Of a DNA stretch of 35,006 bases, positions 9,082 to 17,744 are shown piece after piece. The notes beneath the pieces were generated by a model. The model was not told where the DNA came from, ran no database searches, and was given only the letters and a program-made list of their open reading frames with translations. How positions within the stretch are numbered: position 1 is the stretch's first letter; every line of letters starts with the position of its first letter. The DNA is taken from positions 1 to 35,006 of the forward strand of contig NZ_SUEG01000051.1 in NCBI RefSeq assembly GCF_005063415.1, given 5' to 3'. The position numbers and the translations under genes are program-made. This DNA comes from Mesorhizobium sp. (GTDB taxonomy: Bacteria; Pseudomonadota; Alphaproteobacteria; Rhizobiales; Rhizobiaceae).

Positions 9082-9813
9082 ATGCTCTTCAAGCGACCCG
9101 TGCGCCGTTACGGCAAAACACCCGAACCGGTCACGCCGTATCAAAAAGCCGCCCAGCTGTGGGACGAGCGCATCGGCTCATCTCGACTGCAGGCCAGGAA
9201 CTGGCGGATCATGGCCCTTGGCTGCCTGGCCTTGGCGACCGGGCTTTCCGGCGGACTCGTATGGCAGTCGATGCAAAGCCGTGTCGTGCCTTATGTCGTC
9301 GAGGTCGATGGCTTCGGCGAGACGCGCGCCGTCGCGCCGGCGATCCGGAATTATGAGCCCTCGGATGCTCAGATCGCCTGGCATCTCGGCCGCTTCATCC
9401 AGAATGTCCGTTCCGTTTCCACCGATCCGGTTTTGGTACGGCAGAACTGGTTGGCAGCGTACGACTTTGCTAGCGATCGCGCAGCGCTCTTCCTCAACGA
9501 ATACGCCAAGGCGAACGACCCCTTCGGTCAGATCGGAACGCGCAGTGTTTCGGTACAGGTCACCAGCGTGGTCAGAGCCTCCGAAAGTTCATTCCAGGTC
9601 AAATGGACCGAGCAGGTGTTTGAGCGCGGAAGCCTTGCCAGCACGATGCGCTGGACTGCGATCCTCACGATCGTGATTCGCTCGCCAAGCAATACGGATC
9701 AGCTGCGCAAGAATCCGCTCGGCGTCTTCATCAATGCCATTGACTGGTCACGCGAGCTCGACAGCGCCGTCCCAACCCCCCTTTCTCCGACGGAGTCCAC
9801 CAATGAAAGGTAA
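9082..9813 (+). CDS. trbF: TrbF, VirB8-like inner-membrane scaffold protein
   Basis: Bitopic inner-membrane protein with a periplasmic VirB8-like domain that nucleates the transfer complex. It has 243 residues: a cytoplasmic N-terminus (FKRPVRRYGKTPEPVTPYQKA, cut here to motif form), one membrane helix at about residues 42-62 (IMALGCLALATGLSGGLVW), then a periplasmic domain with VPYVVEVDGFGETR and WTEQVFERG, both recognisable TrbF segments. The start abuts the trbL stop, and the 3' end overlaps trbG by 11 bases. Confidence 0.95.
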   Translation: MLFKRPVRRYGKTPEPVTPYQKAAQLWDERIGSSRLQARNWRIMALGCLALATGLSGGLVWQSMQSRVVPYVVEVDGFGETRAVAPAIRNYEPSDAQIAWHLGRFIQNVRSVSTDPVLVRQNWLAAYDFASDRAALFLNEYAKANDPFGQIGTRSVSVQVTSVVRASESSFQVKWTEQVFERGSLASTMRWTAILTIVIRSPSNTDQLRKNPLGVFINAIDWSRELDSAVPTPLSPTESTNER

Positions 9814-10840
9814 AATGTCACCGATTCGTGCCGTGCTGATCCTATCGGTGTCGGCAGCGGTCGTTTCCGCTTGTGCATCGAAGAAGGTGCCGCCGCCTGA
9901 GATTTCCTATGACGCTGCCGACTTCAAACCGGCCGCGATCGAAAAGGCGCCGGAGAGGCCGATTAGAATTGTCGAGGTGCCAAAACCACTGCCGCTGCCT
10001 GGCCAAATGCAGCCCGAGCCCGGCAAGGCCGAGGACAAGCGCCCCCCTGAAGAACGCGTCGCTGATGCCAACAAAGCCGCGACCCAGCAACCCACCAAGT
10101 ACGGGTATGTTAATGCCGTGCAAGTCTACCCCTTCACCGATGGCGCGCTTTATCAACTCTATGCCGCGCCGGAGCGCGTGACCGACATCGCTCTGCAGCC
10201 GGGCGAGAAACTAACCGCCGTGTCGGCTGGCGACACCGTGCGCTGGGTCATTGGCGATACCGCAAGCGGCACCGGTGACAATCAGCGCACCCATGTTCTG
10301 GTAAAACCCTTCGCGCCGGGTCTTGCCACCAATGTCGTCATTACGACGGACCGGCGGACCTATCATTTGCAGCTTCAAAGCACCGAGAAGACCGCAATGG
10401 CGGCAATCTCCTGGACCTACAGCCAAGACCAGATCATCGCGCTTCGCCAGCGCAATGCTCAAGCCGAGGCAGTTACACCGGTCGCGTCGAATATCGCGCT
10501 CGAAAACCTTCGCTTTCGCTACTCAATCGGTGGCGACACACCGCCCTGGAGACCGACGCGAGCCTTCGACGACGGCAGCAAGGTCTATATTGAGTTCCCT
10601 CGTCGCATAGATCAGGGCGAGGCGCCACCACTCTTCATCGTCGGCGCAGATGGGAGCAGCGAGCTCGTCAACTATCGCGTGCGCGGCAACTATTACATCG
10701 TCGATCGGCTCTTCGCCGCGGCCGAACTTCGCCTCGGCACCAAGCGGCAGCAGGTGATCCGCATCAGCAGGATTGACGGCAGGCAACCGCAACGGCGGAT
10801 CTCGCTCTTTCGCGGCAGCCGGCGAGGTGAGGACTCATGA
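9803..10840 (+). CDS. trbG: TrbG, VirB9-like outer-membrane core protein
   Basis: Component of the outer-membrane ring of the conjugation channel. The 345-residue product starts with a lipoprotein-type signal (AAVVSAC, Cys near residue 23), then a Pro-rich linker (VEVPKPLPLPGQ) and a VirB9/TrbG domain with QVYPFTDGALYQLYA, PGEKL, GDTVRWVIGDT, HVLVKP and TTDRRTYHLQL. The C-terminal domain includes YRVRGNYYIVDRLF. The ATG at 9803 has CGGAG seven bases upstream; a longer in-frame reading from 9734 lies inside trbF and lacks a signal peptide. The ATGA overlap with trbI at 10837 indicates coupling. No separate TrbH lipoprotein gene is present; the lipobox here may fulfil the anchoring role. Confidence 0.95.
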   Translation: MKGKMSPIRAVLILSVSAAVVSACASKKVPPPEISYDAADFKPAAIEKAPERPIRIVEVPKPLPLPGQMQPEPGKAEDKRPPEERVADANKAATQQPTKYGYVNAVQVYPFTDGALYQLYAAPERVTDIALQPGEKLTAVSAGDTVRWVIGDTASGTGDNQRTHVLVKPFAPGLATNVVITTDRRTYHLQLQSTEKTAMAAISWTYSQDQIIALRQRNAQAEAVTPVASNIALENLRFRYSIGGDTPPWRPTRAFDDGSKVYIEFPRRIDQGEAPPLFIVGADGSSELVNYRVRGNYYIVDRLFAAAELRLGTKRQQVIRISRIDGRQPQRRISLFRGSRRGEDS

Positions 10841-12051
10841 TCGAAAATTCCCGCTCTGGCATCCCGCCGAAACTGGATCCCGAGGAACTGCAGCTTCGGG
10901 CCTCTCCCCGCCGCGTGGTGCGGTTCAGGCGCGGTGTGATCATCGCGATCGCAGCGCTCGGATCCGGCGCTGTCTTCGGCGTTACCATGATCGCCCTCCA
11001 GGGGCCGGCCCTTCGCATCAGGGATCAGGCGGAAGATCTCTACAACACTGAGCGCAAACCAATCGCCGAGGGGCTCGATACGCTTCCCCATGACTATTCC
11101 GGCATGAAGCCGAAGCCTCCCGTCCTTGGGCTACCTTTGCCGGGCGACCTCGGCCGCCCCATCCTCGAGCGGCAGCGCCAGCTCGGCATCGTGCCGGGCC
11201 AAGACATCTCGGCCGAGGAGCAGCGTCTAGCGCAGCAGGCGATCGAAGCGCGTGAATCGCGGGTGCTTTTCCGCGTCGAAAATCGAGCTCAAAAGACAGA
11301 TGTCGGAGAGAGCGTGCAAACTGCTCAGCATCCATTTGAGGCGCTTCCCCAATCCGAAGCAGGACGCGCGTCAGCCTCGGTGGCGGCGGCGGAAGGCGAC
11401 CAGAACAATCAGCAGCGAAAGCTTGATTTTCTCAGCCAGCGGAGCACTGGCGGGATCTACAATCCGCATGCGCTGCAGACGCCGATCTCGCCATATCAAC
11501 TGATGGCTGGCAGCGTGATTGCCGCCAGCCTGATCACCGGCATCAATTCCGATTTGCCGGGCCTTGTCGTCGCGCAAGTCACCGAAAATGTGCACGACAC
11601 GGTCACGGGCAACATATTGCTGATTCCGCAGGGCTCACGTCTTATCGGCGTCTACGACAGCGTCGTCGCGTTCGGGCAAAAGCGAGCGCTGCTGGTCTGG
11701 CAGCGCATTCTGCTGCCCGACGGCTCGTCGGCCGAAATCGACAATCTGCCCGCGAGCGACACCGCCGGCTACGCAGGGCTGGAAGACGAAGTCGATTTCC
11801 ACACTTGGCAGATGATCAAGGGAGTGGCGCTTGCCACATTGCTCGGTGTCGGCACAGAATTCAGCCTCGGCGAAAACGAGAGCGATCTGGTCAAGGCGAT
11901 CCGGGAATCAGCCCAGCAGAACGCCAGTCGAGCCGGCCAGCGCATCACCGAAAAAAACCTCAATATCCAGCCCACCATCGTCGTCCGCCCAGGTTGGCCA
12001 CTGCGCGTCATCGTGCACAAGGACATCGTGCTGCGGCCATACGCCAGTTGA
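10837..12051 (+). CDS. trbI: TrbI, VirB10-like channel protein
   Basis: Energy-transducing protein that spans from inner to outer membrane in the type IV secretion channel. The 404-residue product has a cytoplasmic N-terminus, one membrane helix at about residues 32-52 (VIIAIAALGSGAVFGVTMIAL), a long periplasmic linker with charged and Gln-rich segments, and a C-terminal VirB10/TrbI beta-barrel domain with SPYQLMAGSVIAASLITGIN, ENVHDTVTG, LIPQGSRLIGVYDS and a final PLRVIVHKDIVLRPY. It is the last core mating-pair-formation gene, followed 12 bp later by a DUF2274 gene. Confidence 0.96.
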   Translation: MIENSRSGIPPKLDPEELQLRASPRRVVRFRRGVIIAIAALGSGAVFGVTMIALQGPALRIRDQAEDLYNTERKPIAEGLDTLPHDYSGMKPKPPVLGLPLPGDLGRPILERQRQLGIVPGQDISAEEQRLAQQAIEARESRVLFRVENRAQKTDVGESVQTAQHPFEALPQSEAGRASASVAAAEGDQNNQQRKLDFLSQRSTGGIYNPHALQTPISPYQLMAGSVIAASLITGINSDLPGLVVAQVTENVHDTVTGNILLIPQGSRLIGVYDSVVAFGQKRALLVWQRILLPDGSSAEIDNLPASDTAGYAGLEDEVDFHTWQMIKGVALATLLGVGTEFSLGENESDLVKAIRESAQQNASRAGQRITEKNLNIQPTIVVRPGWPLRVIVHKDIVLRPYAS

Positions 12052-12063
12052 GCAGGAGTTATC

Positions 12064-12306
12064 ATGGCTGACCTGAAACTTGGAAAACTTCCGGACCGAA
12101 CAGCTTCGAAGATCACCATTACCGTCAGCGCGGAGCTGAGCCAAACACTCAAGGAGTATGCTGCACTTTACCGTCAGACCTATGGTCAGTCTGAAACCGT
12201 GGCAGAACTCATCCCTTTCATGCTGGCGGCGTTTCTGGAAGGCGACCGAGCCTTTGCCAAGGCCAGAAAGGAACGTCTGCCGACGGAGCTTGCCGGAAAA
12301 TCGTGA
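12064..12306 (+). CDS. DUF2274 family small protein downstream of trbI
   Basis: An 80-residue protein with the pattern LKLGKLPDRTASKITITVSAEL near the N-terminus, then a helical body and DRAFAKAR near the end. This matches my memory of the DUF2274 family, which commonly sits directly after trbI in alphaproteobacterial and other ICE transfer operons. The layout of a short strand followed by two helices resembles small DNA-binding or RHH-like proteins, but a function is not established. AGCAGGAG lies upstream of the ATG. It is probably the last gene of the transfer operon; 181 bp of non-coding sequence separate it from the convergent hemN. Confidence 0.85.
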   Translation: MADLKLGKLPDRTASKITITVSAELSQTLKEYAALYRQTYGQSETVAELIPFMLAAFLEGDRAFAKARKERLPTELAGKS

Positions 12307-12446
12307 CTCCTCCGCTAGGGCAGCTGGAACATAATGCAGGTATGCGCAAGAGATGATGTGGAAGGAGATACCGCGCAACAGCCTAAGTTTGCATTTTCGA
12401 TTTGATGCGGTAGTCGCCTATGAGCGGTCAAAACGAAACGCAGCTG

Positions 12447-12472
12447 GTTCGCCGATCGACCAAACGGCGAGC
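12447..12472 (-). terminator. Possible terminator hairpin after hemN
   Basis: An 8-bp stem (12447-12454 with 12465-12472, one G-T pair) with a 10-base loop lies 15 bp beyond the hemN stop. A short T-rich stretch follows some 10 bases later on the minus strand rather than directly, so this is a weak candidate. It could serve either of the convergent genes. Confidence 0.35.
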
Positions 12473-12486
12473 GCACTGTGCTTTGC

Positions 12487-13836
12487 TCAGACCGCCACCG
12501 AGTGCCTCGCCGTTCCCCCTTTGAAATATGTATCGAACTTGGCCGCGATGGTTCGAATGAAGGGGCGACTTTCAGTCCGTACGAGGAAACTGTCACCATC
12601 GAATTCAAGCGCTCGGGCAGGATCGTGGAGTGCGATGGACCTCGAGCGATGAAGGAGCTGCTCGCCGGCTTTGCCGAACCGCTCCACCAGATCGACTGCC
12701 GAGAAGGCAAAATCACACATCAGCCGCTCGATGATCCAGCCACGGACGCGATCGTCGTCGGAAAGGGCAACGCCGCGGACGGCAGCCAACCCGCCATCCG
12801 CAACCATGCGCCCGTACCCGGCAGTCGAAGCCATGTTCTGCACGTAGCCTTGGCGAAAACGACCGATGGACGAAGGGCCAAGTCCGATCAGTGTCGGGCA
12901 GCGATCCTCAGTGTAGCCCTGAAAATTGCGATGCAAAACCCCTGCGCGGGCCGCTATGGCCAGCGCATCGTCGGGCTTCGCGAAATGATCGAGTCCTATT
13001 GCCTCATATCCCTTGGCGACAATTGCCCGCGCCGCGAGTTGAGATTGGGCGAAACGCTCAGTGGGACTCGGCAGCCATGCCTCGTCGATCATCGTCTGAT
13101 GCTTCTTGAACCAGGGCACATGTGCGTAGCCGAACAGGGCCATCCGGTCTGGCTCCAAGGTCAGTGCCTGCGCCACCGTGGAACAGATCGTCTCGCGTGT
13201 CTGATTCGGGAGCCCGTAGAGCAGGTCCAGATTGACCGATTCGACGCCCCGCGAACGAACCCCGTCGACGACTGCCTTGGTCTGCAAAAAACTCTGCTCA
13301 CGATTAATTGCTTTTTGCACTTGCGGATCGAAATCCTGCACGCCGAGGCTCGCCCGCGTTACGCCGATTTGAGCAAGTGCATCAAGGCGCGCCTTGTCCA
13401 TGTCGTTGGTTTCGATTTCGATGCTGACCGTAGCATCCGGGAGAAGGTCGAAGCTGTCCCGCAAGGCCGCTCCAAGAGCAACCATATCATCGGGCCTCAG
13501 AATAGTTGGCGAACCGCCACCGAAGTGGATTGCACGGACATGTGCCTTGCCGCTCACCAGACCGGCAATCGTGACGATTTCGGCATTCAGCGAGCGCAGA
13601 TAAGCGGCCACCGGCTCATATTGGTGCGTCTGCTTGGTGTGGCAGGCGCAGAACCAGCAGAGCTTGTCGCAGTAAGGAATGTGCAGGTACAGCGAGATTT
13701 CGTCGCCGCTTTCCAGCGTCTCCAACCAGCCACGGTAAATGGCAGCATCGATCCCCGAATGGAAATGCGGCGCCGTCGGATAGCTGGTGTAGCGTGGGAC
13801 GTTCTCGCTGAGTTTGACAGCTATTTCCGATTGCAT
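12487..13836 (-). CDS. hemN: HemN, oxygen-independent coproporphyrinogen III oxidase
   Basis: Radical-SAM enzyme that decarboxylates coproporphyrinogen III to protoporphyrinogen IX without oxygen, allowing heme synthesis in microaerobic or anaerobic cells. The product is 449 residues, the family length. The radical-SAM cluster motif is YLHIPYCDKLCWFCAC (CX3CX2C), followed by FGGGSPT, SIEIETN, GVQDF and DLLYGLP, all typical of HemN. I chose the ATG at 13836 (MQSEIAVKL) because the usual HemN beginning PRYTSYPTAPHF follows at once and because an FNR-type box at 13891-13904 then falls in the promoter; in-frame ATGs at 13914 and 13920 would put the box inside the gene. It is divergent from fnrN and supplies heme for the cbb3 oxidase. 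Confidence 0.95.
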   Translation of the reverse strand: MQSEIAVKLSENVPRYTSYPTAPHFHSGIDAAIYRGWLETLESGDEISLYLHIPYCDKLCWFCACHTKQTHQYEPVAAYLRSLNAEIVTIAGLVSGKAHVRAIHFGGGSPTILRPDDMVALGAALRDSFDLLPDATVSIEIETNDMDKARLDALAQIGVTRASLGVQDFDPQVQKAINREQSFLQTKAVVDGVRSRGVESVNLDLLYGLPNQTRETICSTVAQALTLEPDRMALFGYAHVPWFKKHQTMIDEAWLPSPTERFAQSQLAARAIVAKGYEAIGLDHFAKPDDALAIAARAGVLHRNFQGYTEDRCPTLIGLGPSSIGRFRQGYVQNMASTAGYGRMVADGGLAAVRGVALSDDDRVRGWIIERLMCDFAFSAVDLVERFGKAGEQLLHRSRSIALHDPARALEFDGDSFLVRTESRPFIRTIAAKFDTYFKGGTARHSVAV

Positions 13837-13890
13837 CTCGCGTTCACCGTGTTGCCCGCCGGAACACTGCACGCATCGCTGAAGCAGACC

Positions 13891-13904
13891 CTGATCTCGA
13901 TCAG
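13891..13904. promoter_or_regulatory. FNR/FixK-type box (anaerobox) between hemN and fnrN
   Basis: CTGATCTCGATCAG is a symmetric site close to the consensus TTGAT-N4-ATCAA. Its centre is 61 bp from the hemN start, which would give a transcription start about 20 bp upstream of hemN for a class II (-41.5) site. It lies 91 bp from the fnrN start, so the same box could also act on fnrN, in line with the autoregulation known for fnrN genes. No second box is visible in this divergent region. Confidence 0.8.
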
Positions 13905-13988
13905 CCGCGCTCATGGACAAACCGCCGCAGGATTTCTCTACCCTGGATGGGTATCCTGCCGGCAGTTAGGATCGGGTAAGGCGAACGC

Positions 13989-14732
13989 ATGACCTTTCGG
14001 CAAGACATTCATAGTTCCGGCATTCCTGTTCTTTGCCTCCCTTGCGAGGCACGGCGTCGCGGTGTCTGCGGTGCGCTCGATCCAGACAATTTGGTTGGGC
14101 TCGCCAAGACTTGCTCGCGTCGCCGGATCGAGTCAGGAATGGAGTTGACCGGCGAGGCACAGAACGTCGACAGCTACTCCAACGTGCTTTCAGGCGTGGT
14201 AAAGCTATCAAAGAGCCTGTCGGATGGGCGCCAGCAGATCGTCGGTCTCCAGTTTGCACCGGATTTTCTGGGACGTCCTTTCAAGGTGGAAAGCTCGATC
14301 AATGCGGAAGCGGCAACAGCAGTCACGCTGTGTTCGTTTCCGCGAGCGGCCGTCGAACGGATGATGAAGGCGTCACGGGAATTCGAGCATCGCCTGCTCA
14401 AACAGACGCTGAATGAACTCGATGAGGCGCGCGAGTGGATGGTGACGCTGGGGCGCAAGACAGCTCCGGAAAAGGTGGCGACTTTTCTCCTCATGATGGC
14501 CCGGAATATCGATTCCAGTCTCGATGCGGCTTCCGGGTCGGCGTCCTTCGATCTGCCGCTGACGCGTGTCGAAATGTCTGATTTCCTTGGAATCACCAAC
14601 GAGACCGTGAGCCGCCAACTGACGCGATTGCGGGCTGACGGGGTGATTCGGATTGAGAACGCACGCCATGTGACGGTGGACAGCATAAGCCGTCTGGAGA
14701 AGCGCTGTGGCGGCGGACGCGAGCGGCCCTAA
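13989..14732 (+). CDS. fnrN: FnrN, oxygen-sensing Crp/Fnr-family activator
   Basis: Transcription activator that binds anaeroboxes when its oxygen-labile [4Fe-4S] cluster is intact. The 247-residue product has the N-terminal cysteine group C16-X2-C19-X7-C27 (LCLPCEARRRGVCGAL), as in rhizobial FnrN, and a candidate fourth ligand at C115. The cyclic-nucleotide-binding-like fold covers roughly residues 45-160. The helix-turn-helix is DFLGITNETVSRQLTRL, whose E-x-x-S-R pattern is the FNR-type reader of TTGAT half-sites. FixK proteins usually lack the N-terminal cysteines, so FnrN is the better name. It is divergent from hemN and sits 500 bp upstream of fixN; both neighbours have matching boxes, so it is probably the local regulator. 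Confidence 0.92.
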   Translation: MTFRQDIHSSGIPVLCLPCEARRRGVCGALDPDNLVGLAKTCSRRRIESGMELTGEAQNVDSYSNVLSGVVKLSKSLSDGRQQIVGLQFAPDFLGRPFKVESSINAEAATAVTLCSFPRAAVERMMKASREFEHRLLKQTLNELDEAREWMVTLGRKTAPEKVATFLLMMARNIDSSLDAASGSASFDLPLTRVEMSDFLGITNETVSRQLTRLRADGVIRIENARHVTVDSISRLEKRCGGGRERP

Positions 14733-15140
14733 GCGGCGAGGCCATGTCGCATGACTCCGGGGCGGGCCGTGTTTGCCTTTTAATGCGATGTTGCCGCGCC
14801 TTCGACGAAGCGGCGTCACGGTCGAGACAAACAGCTTTCGGGCTTTGATAGGAACGTGACCAATCGCCAGGTGTGTTTCGGCACATACCGGCGAAGCATG
14901 GTCCTTAATCTGCCACGGCTCGGCGGAACGATCGCGTTCGTTTCCGCTGGGATCCGAACAACGTTTGGCAGGGCATCGGCAATAGCATCCAACGCGCGCA
15001 GGGCCTCAGCTTTCGCCTCAGCGATCGCGTCTGCGCCCGCCCAACCCAGGGAACGCCTTCCATGAGGGGGGTGAGCCCGCGCTGCGTTCCTCGTTCATTC
15101 GCCACCTGCTGATTGCGCCGCCGACACAAAATCGTGCGGC
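14733..15140. other. Non-coding stretch between fnrN and the fixN promoter
   Basis: No convincing gene is visible in these 408 bp. A bulged hairpin (stems GCCGC/GCGGC and CTTCG/CGAAG) at 14793-14814 may end fnrN transcription, although no T-run follows. A 69-codon open frame at 14856-15065 has no ribosome binding site and a low-complexity Ala/Arg composition, so I do not call it a gene. Confidence 0.5.
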
Positions 15141-15154
15141 CTGACATAGATCAG
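15141..15154 (+). promoter_or_regulatory. FNR/FixK-type box upstream of fixNOQP
   Basis: CTGACATAGATCAG is a close match to TTGAC-N4-ATCAA boxes in front of rhizobial fixN genes. The centre lies 82 bp before the fixN ATG. A class II promoter would start transcription near 15189, leaving a leader of about 40 bases. Confidence 0.82.
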
Positions 15155-15228
15155 GGCGAGGGGGCGGCGGCTGCGCGATTAGTGCGCTGCGGATTTGGCA
15201 TCCACCAGATTCGAGATCGGGATCTGCA

Positions 15229-16848
15229 ATGAAATTCGGCACAGAGATCGTCCTTCTAAGCGTGTTCGCTTTTGCGGCCCTGGTGGCCGCCGGCTTCGGC
15301 GTGGATGAACCTTTCCGCCGACACATGTGGGTGTTGTTCTTCGCAGTGGCTGGTTTCACTGCGATCCTGTTGCGCAACACGGAGTTCAAGCCAGCAGCTC
15401 CGATTGACCCATCCGCTTACATGGATGGTCCGATCCGCTACGGCGCGATCGCCACCGTGTTCTGGGGTGTCGTCGGCATGCTGGTCGGCGTCGTCATCGC
15501 GCTGCAGCTCGCCTACCCCGATCTCAACATCCAGCCCTGGTTCAATTTCGGTCGTTTGCGGCCGTTGCACACATCCGGTGTCGTCTTCGCCTTCGGCGGC
15601 AACGCGCTGCTTTGCACGTCTCTGTATGTCGTGCAGCGCACCTGCCGCGCCCGCCTCTTCGGCCGTGATCTCGCCTGGTTCGTCTTCTGGGGCTACCAGC
15701 TGTTCATCGTCATGGCCGCGACCGGCTACCTGCTCGGCATCACCGAGGGCCGCGAGTACGCCGAACCCGAATGGTATGTGGATGTCTGGCTGACCATCGT
15801 CTGGGTCGCCTACCTCATTCTGTTCCTTGGCACGATCCTGAAGCGCAAGGAACCGCATATCTACGTGGCCAACTGGTTCTACCTGTCGTTCATCGTGACC
15901 ATCGCGATGCTGCATGTGGTCAACAACCTGTCCATACCAGTCTCGTTCCTGGGCTCCAAGAGCTACTCCGCCTTTTCAGGGGTCCAGGACGCCTTGACGC
16001 AATGGTGGTACGGCCACAACGCGGTCGGCTTCTTTCTCACCGCCGGCTTCCTCGGCATGATGTATTATTTCGTGCCCAAGCAGGCGAACCGGCCAGTCTA
16101 TTCGTACCGGCTGTCGATCGTCCATTTCTGGGCGATCATCTTTCTCTACATCTGGGCCGGGCCGCATCACCTGCACTACACCGCCTTGCCCGATTGGGCG
16201 CAGACGCTCGGCATGGTGTTCTCGATCATGCTGTGGATGCCGTCCTGGGGCGGCATGATCAACGGCCTGATGACGCTGTCCGGCGCCTGGGACAAGCTGC
16301 GCACCGATCCCATCATACGCATGATGGTGATGGCCGTCGCCTTCTATGGCATGTCGACCTTCGAAGGCCCCATCATGGCGATCCGGGCGGTCAATTCGCT
16401 GTCGCATTATACCGACTGGACCATCGGCCACGTCCATTCGGGCGCGCTCGGCTGGGTTGGCATGATCTCGTTCGGCGCAATCTACTACATGGTGCCGAAG
16501 CTCTGGTGCCGTCACCGGCTCTATTCGCTGCGGCTCGTCACCTGGCACTTCTGGCTGGCGACACTCGGGATCGTCGTCTACGCCGCGGTGATGTGGGTTT
16601 CCGGCATCATGCAGGGCCTGATGTGGCGCGAATATGGCGAGCAGGGCTTCCTGGTCTACTCCTTCGCTGAAACCGTCGCCGCCATGCACCCCTACTATGT
16701 CATGCGCGCCATCGGTGGGGTCATGTACCTCTCCGGCGCCCTGATCATGGCCTGGAACATCACCAGGACCATCCTCGGCCACCAGCGCGAGGAGGAGCCG
16801 ATGCCGAGCCCCGTCGCCATCCGACCTGCGCGATCAGGAGCCAGGTAA
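15229..16848 (+). CDS. fixN: FixN (CcoN), catalytic subunit of cbb3 cytochrome oxidase
   Basis: Heme-copper oxidase subunit I that reduces oxygen to water at very low oxygen concentration and pumps protons; in rhizobia it supports respiration in nodules. The 539-residue product is a polytopic membrane protein. Heme and CuB ligand candidates are visible at H114 (RPLHTSG), H263 (WYGHNAVGF), H313-H314 ([13 protein letters not shown]), H401 and H403 ([10 protein letters not shown]), all in the expected CcoN contexts. It is the first gene of fixNOQP; its TAA stop shares its last base with the fixO start. Regulation by FnrN or FixK through the box at 15141 is likely. Confidence 0.98.
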   Translation: MKFGTEIVLLSVFAFAALVAAGFGVDEPFRRHMWVLFFAVAGFTAILLRNTEFKPAAPIDPSAYMDGPIRYGAIATVFWGVVGMLVGVVIALQLAYPDLNIQPWFNFGRLRPLHTSGVVFAFGGNALLCTSLYVVQRTCRARLFGRDLAWFVFWGYQLFIVMAATGYLLGITEGREYAEPEWYVDVWLTIVWVAYLILFLGTILKRKEPHIYVANWFYLSFIVTIAMLHVVNNLSIPVSFLGSKSYSAFSGVQDALTQWWYGHNAVGFFLTAGFLGMMYYFVPKQANRPVYSYRLSIVHFWAIIFLYIWAGPHHLHYTALPDWAQTLGMVFSIMLWMPSWGGMINGLMTLSGAWDKLRTDPIIRMMVMAVAFYGMSTFEGPIMAIRAVNSLSHYTDWTIGHVHSGALGWVGMISFGAIYYMVPKLWCRHRLYSLRLVTWHFWLATLGIVVYAAVMWVSGIMQGLMWREYGEQGFLVYSFAETVAAMHPYYVMRAIGGVMYLSGALIMAWNITRTILGHQREEEPMPSPVAIRPARSGAR

Positions 16849-17579
16849 TGGGCTTGATGGACAAACACGCAATCATCGAGAAGAACGCCACGCTTCTTCT
16901 CGTTGGCTCGCTGCTCGTGGTGACGGTCGGCGGCATCGTCGAGATCGCGCCTCTCTTCTATCTCGACAATACGATCGAGAAGGTGGAAGGCATGCGCCCC
17001 TATTCGCCGCTCGAACTTGTCGGGCGCAACATCTATATGCGCGAGGGCTGCTACCTCTGTCATAGCCAGATGATCAGGCCGTTCCGCGACGAAGTTGAGC
17101 GCTATGGCCACTACAGCCTGGCTGCCGAGTCCATGTACGATCACCCCTTCCAGTGGGGATCGAAGCGCACCGGGCCGGATCTCGCCAGAGTTGGCGACCG
17201 CTACTCGAATGCATGGCATGTCGCGCATCTTACCGACCCGCGCTCGGTGGTGCCGGAATCGATCATGCCGAGCTATGGGTTCCTGAAAGACACGCCGATC
17301 GACGTGAAGGATTTCTCGACGCATCTGGTCGCCAACAGGCTTGTAGCCGTCCCTTACACCGATGACATGATCGCCCACGCCAATGCGGATCTGGCGGCGC
17401 AGGCCGATGCCAATGCCGACACATCAGGCCTTGAGGCGCGTTACCCCAAAGCCAAGATCGGCGACTTCGACGGCAACCCGCAACAGGTCACCGAAATGGA
17501 TGCCCTGCTCGCCTACCTGCAGATGCTTGGCACACTGGTCGACTTCAAAAATTACGACGAAGCCGCCGGCTACCGCTGA
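16848..17579 (+). CDS. fixO: FixO (CcoO), membrane-bound cytochrome c subunit
   Basis: Monoheme c-type subunit that passes electrons to FixN. It has 243 residues, the normal length. An N-terminal membrane anchor (about residues 14-35, [19 protein letters not shown]) is followed by the heme site GCYLCHSQM with C68, C71 and H72; methionines such as the one in ESIMPSYGF are the expected axial ligand region. The start overlaps the fixN stop by one base and GGAG lies nearby upstream (CAGGAGCCAGGTA). Followed by fixQ after 13 bp. Confidence 0.97.
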   Translation: MGLMDKHAIIEKNATLLLVGSLLVVTVGGIVEIAPLFYLDNTIEKVEGMRPYSPLELVGRNIYMREGCYLCHSQMIRPFRDEVERYGHYSLAAESMYDHPFQWGSKRTGPDLARVGDRYSNAWHVAHLTDPRSVVPESIMPSYGFLKDTPIDVKDFSTHLVANRLVAVPYTDDMIAHANADLAAQADANADTSGLEARYPKAKIGDFDGNPQQVTEMDALLAYLQMLGTLVDFKNYDEAAGYR

Positions 17580-17592
17580 GGGAGTTATATGC

Positions 17593-17742
17593 ATGGATTA
17601 CAATCTGATGCGGGCGTTTGCCGACAGCTGGGGCCTGGTTGCGATGGCGCTGTTCTTCGTGGGGTGCATCGCCTTTGCCCTACGCCCCGGCAGCCGAAGG
17701 CTGGCCGACGAAGCGGCCCGCATTCCGCTCGAGGACGAGTGA
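17593..17742 (+). CDS. fixQ: FixQ (CcoQ), small cbb3 oxidase subunit
   Basis: A 49-residue protein with one membrane segment (LVAMALFFVGCIAFALRPG, about residues 14-32) and a charged tail ending PLEDE, as in CcoQ/FixQ. It stabilises the cbb3 complex. GGAG at 17581-17584 precedes the ATG by 8 bases. It is short enough to be missed by length filters. The fixP start follows 2 bp after the stop. Confidence 0.95.
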   Translation: MDYNLMRAFADSWGLVAMALFFVGCIAFALRPGSRRLADEAARIPLEDE

Positions 17743-17744
17743 TC

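Noticed and set aside
12353..12652. A 99-codon plus-strand ORF between the DUF2274 gene and hemN
   Set aside because: It runs antisense into hemN and its translation has no recognisable features, despite a GGAAGGAG-like sequence near its start.
13927..13959. A 7-bp inverted repeat (GCAGGAT/ATCCTGC) before fnrN
   Set aside because: Short arms and a 19-base gap make it compatible with chance; it matches no known regulator site I can name.
12478..13992. A 504-codon plus-strand open frame opposite hemN
   Set aside because: It is the antisense of hemN, which has full radical-SAM motifs; the plus-strand translation shows no domain and arises from high GC codon bias.
15771..16782. Long open frames on both strands within fixN
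   Set aside because: Shadows of fixN; all catalytic histidines and membrane segments are in the fixN frame.
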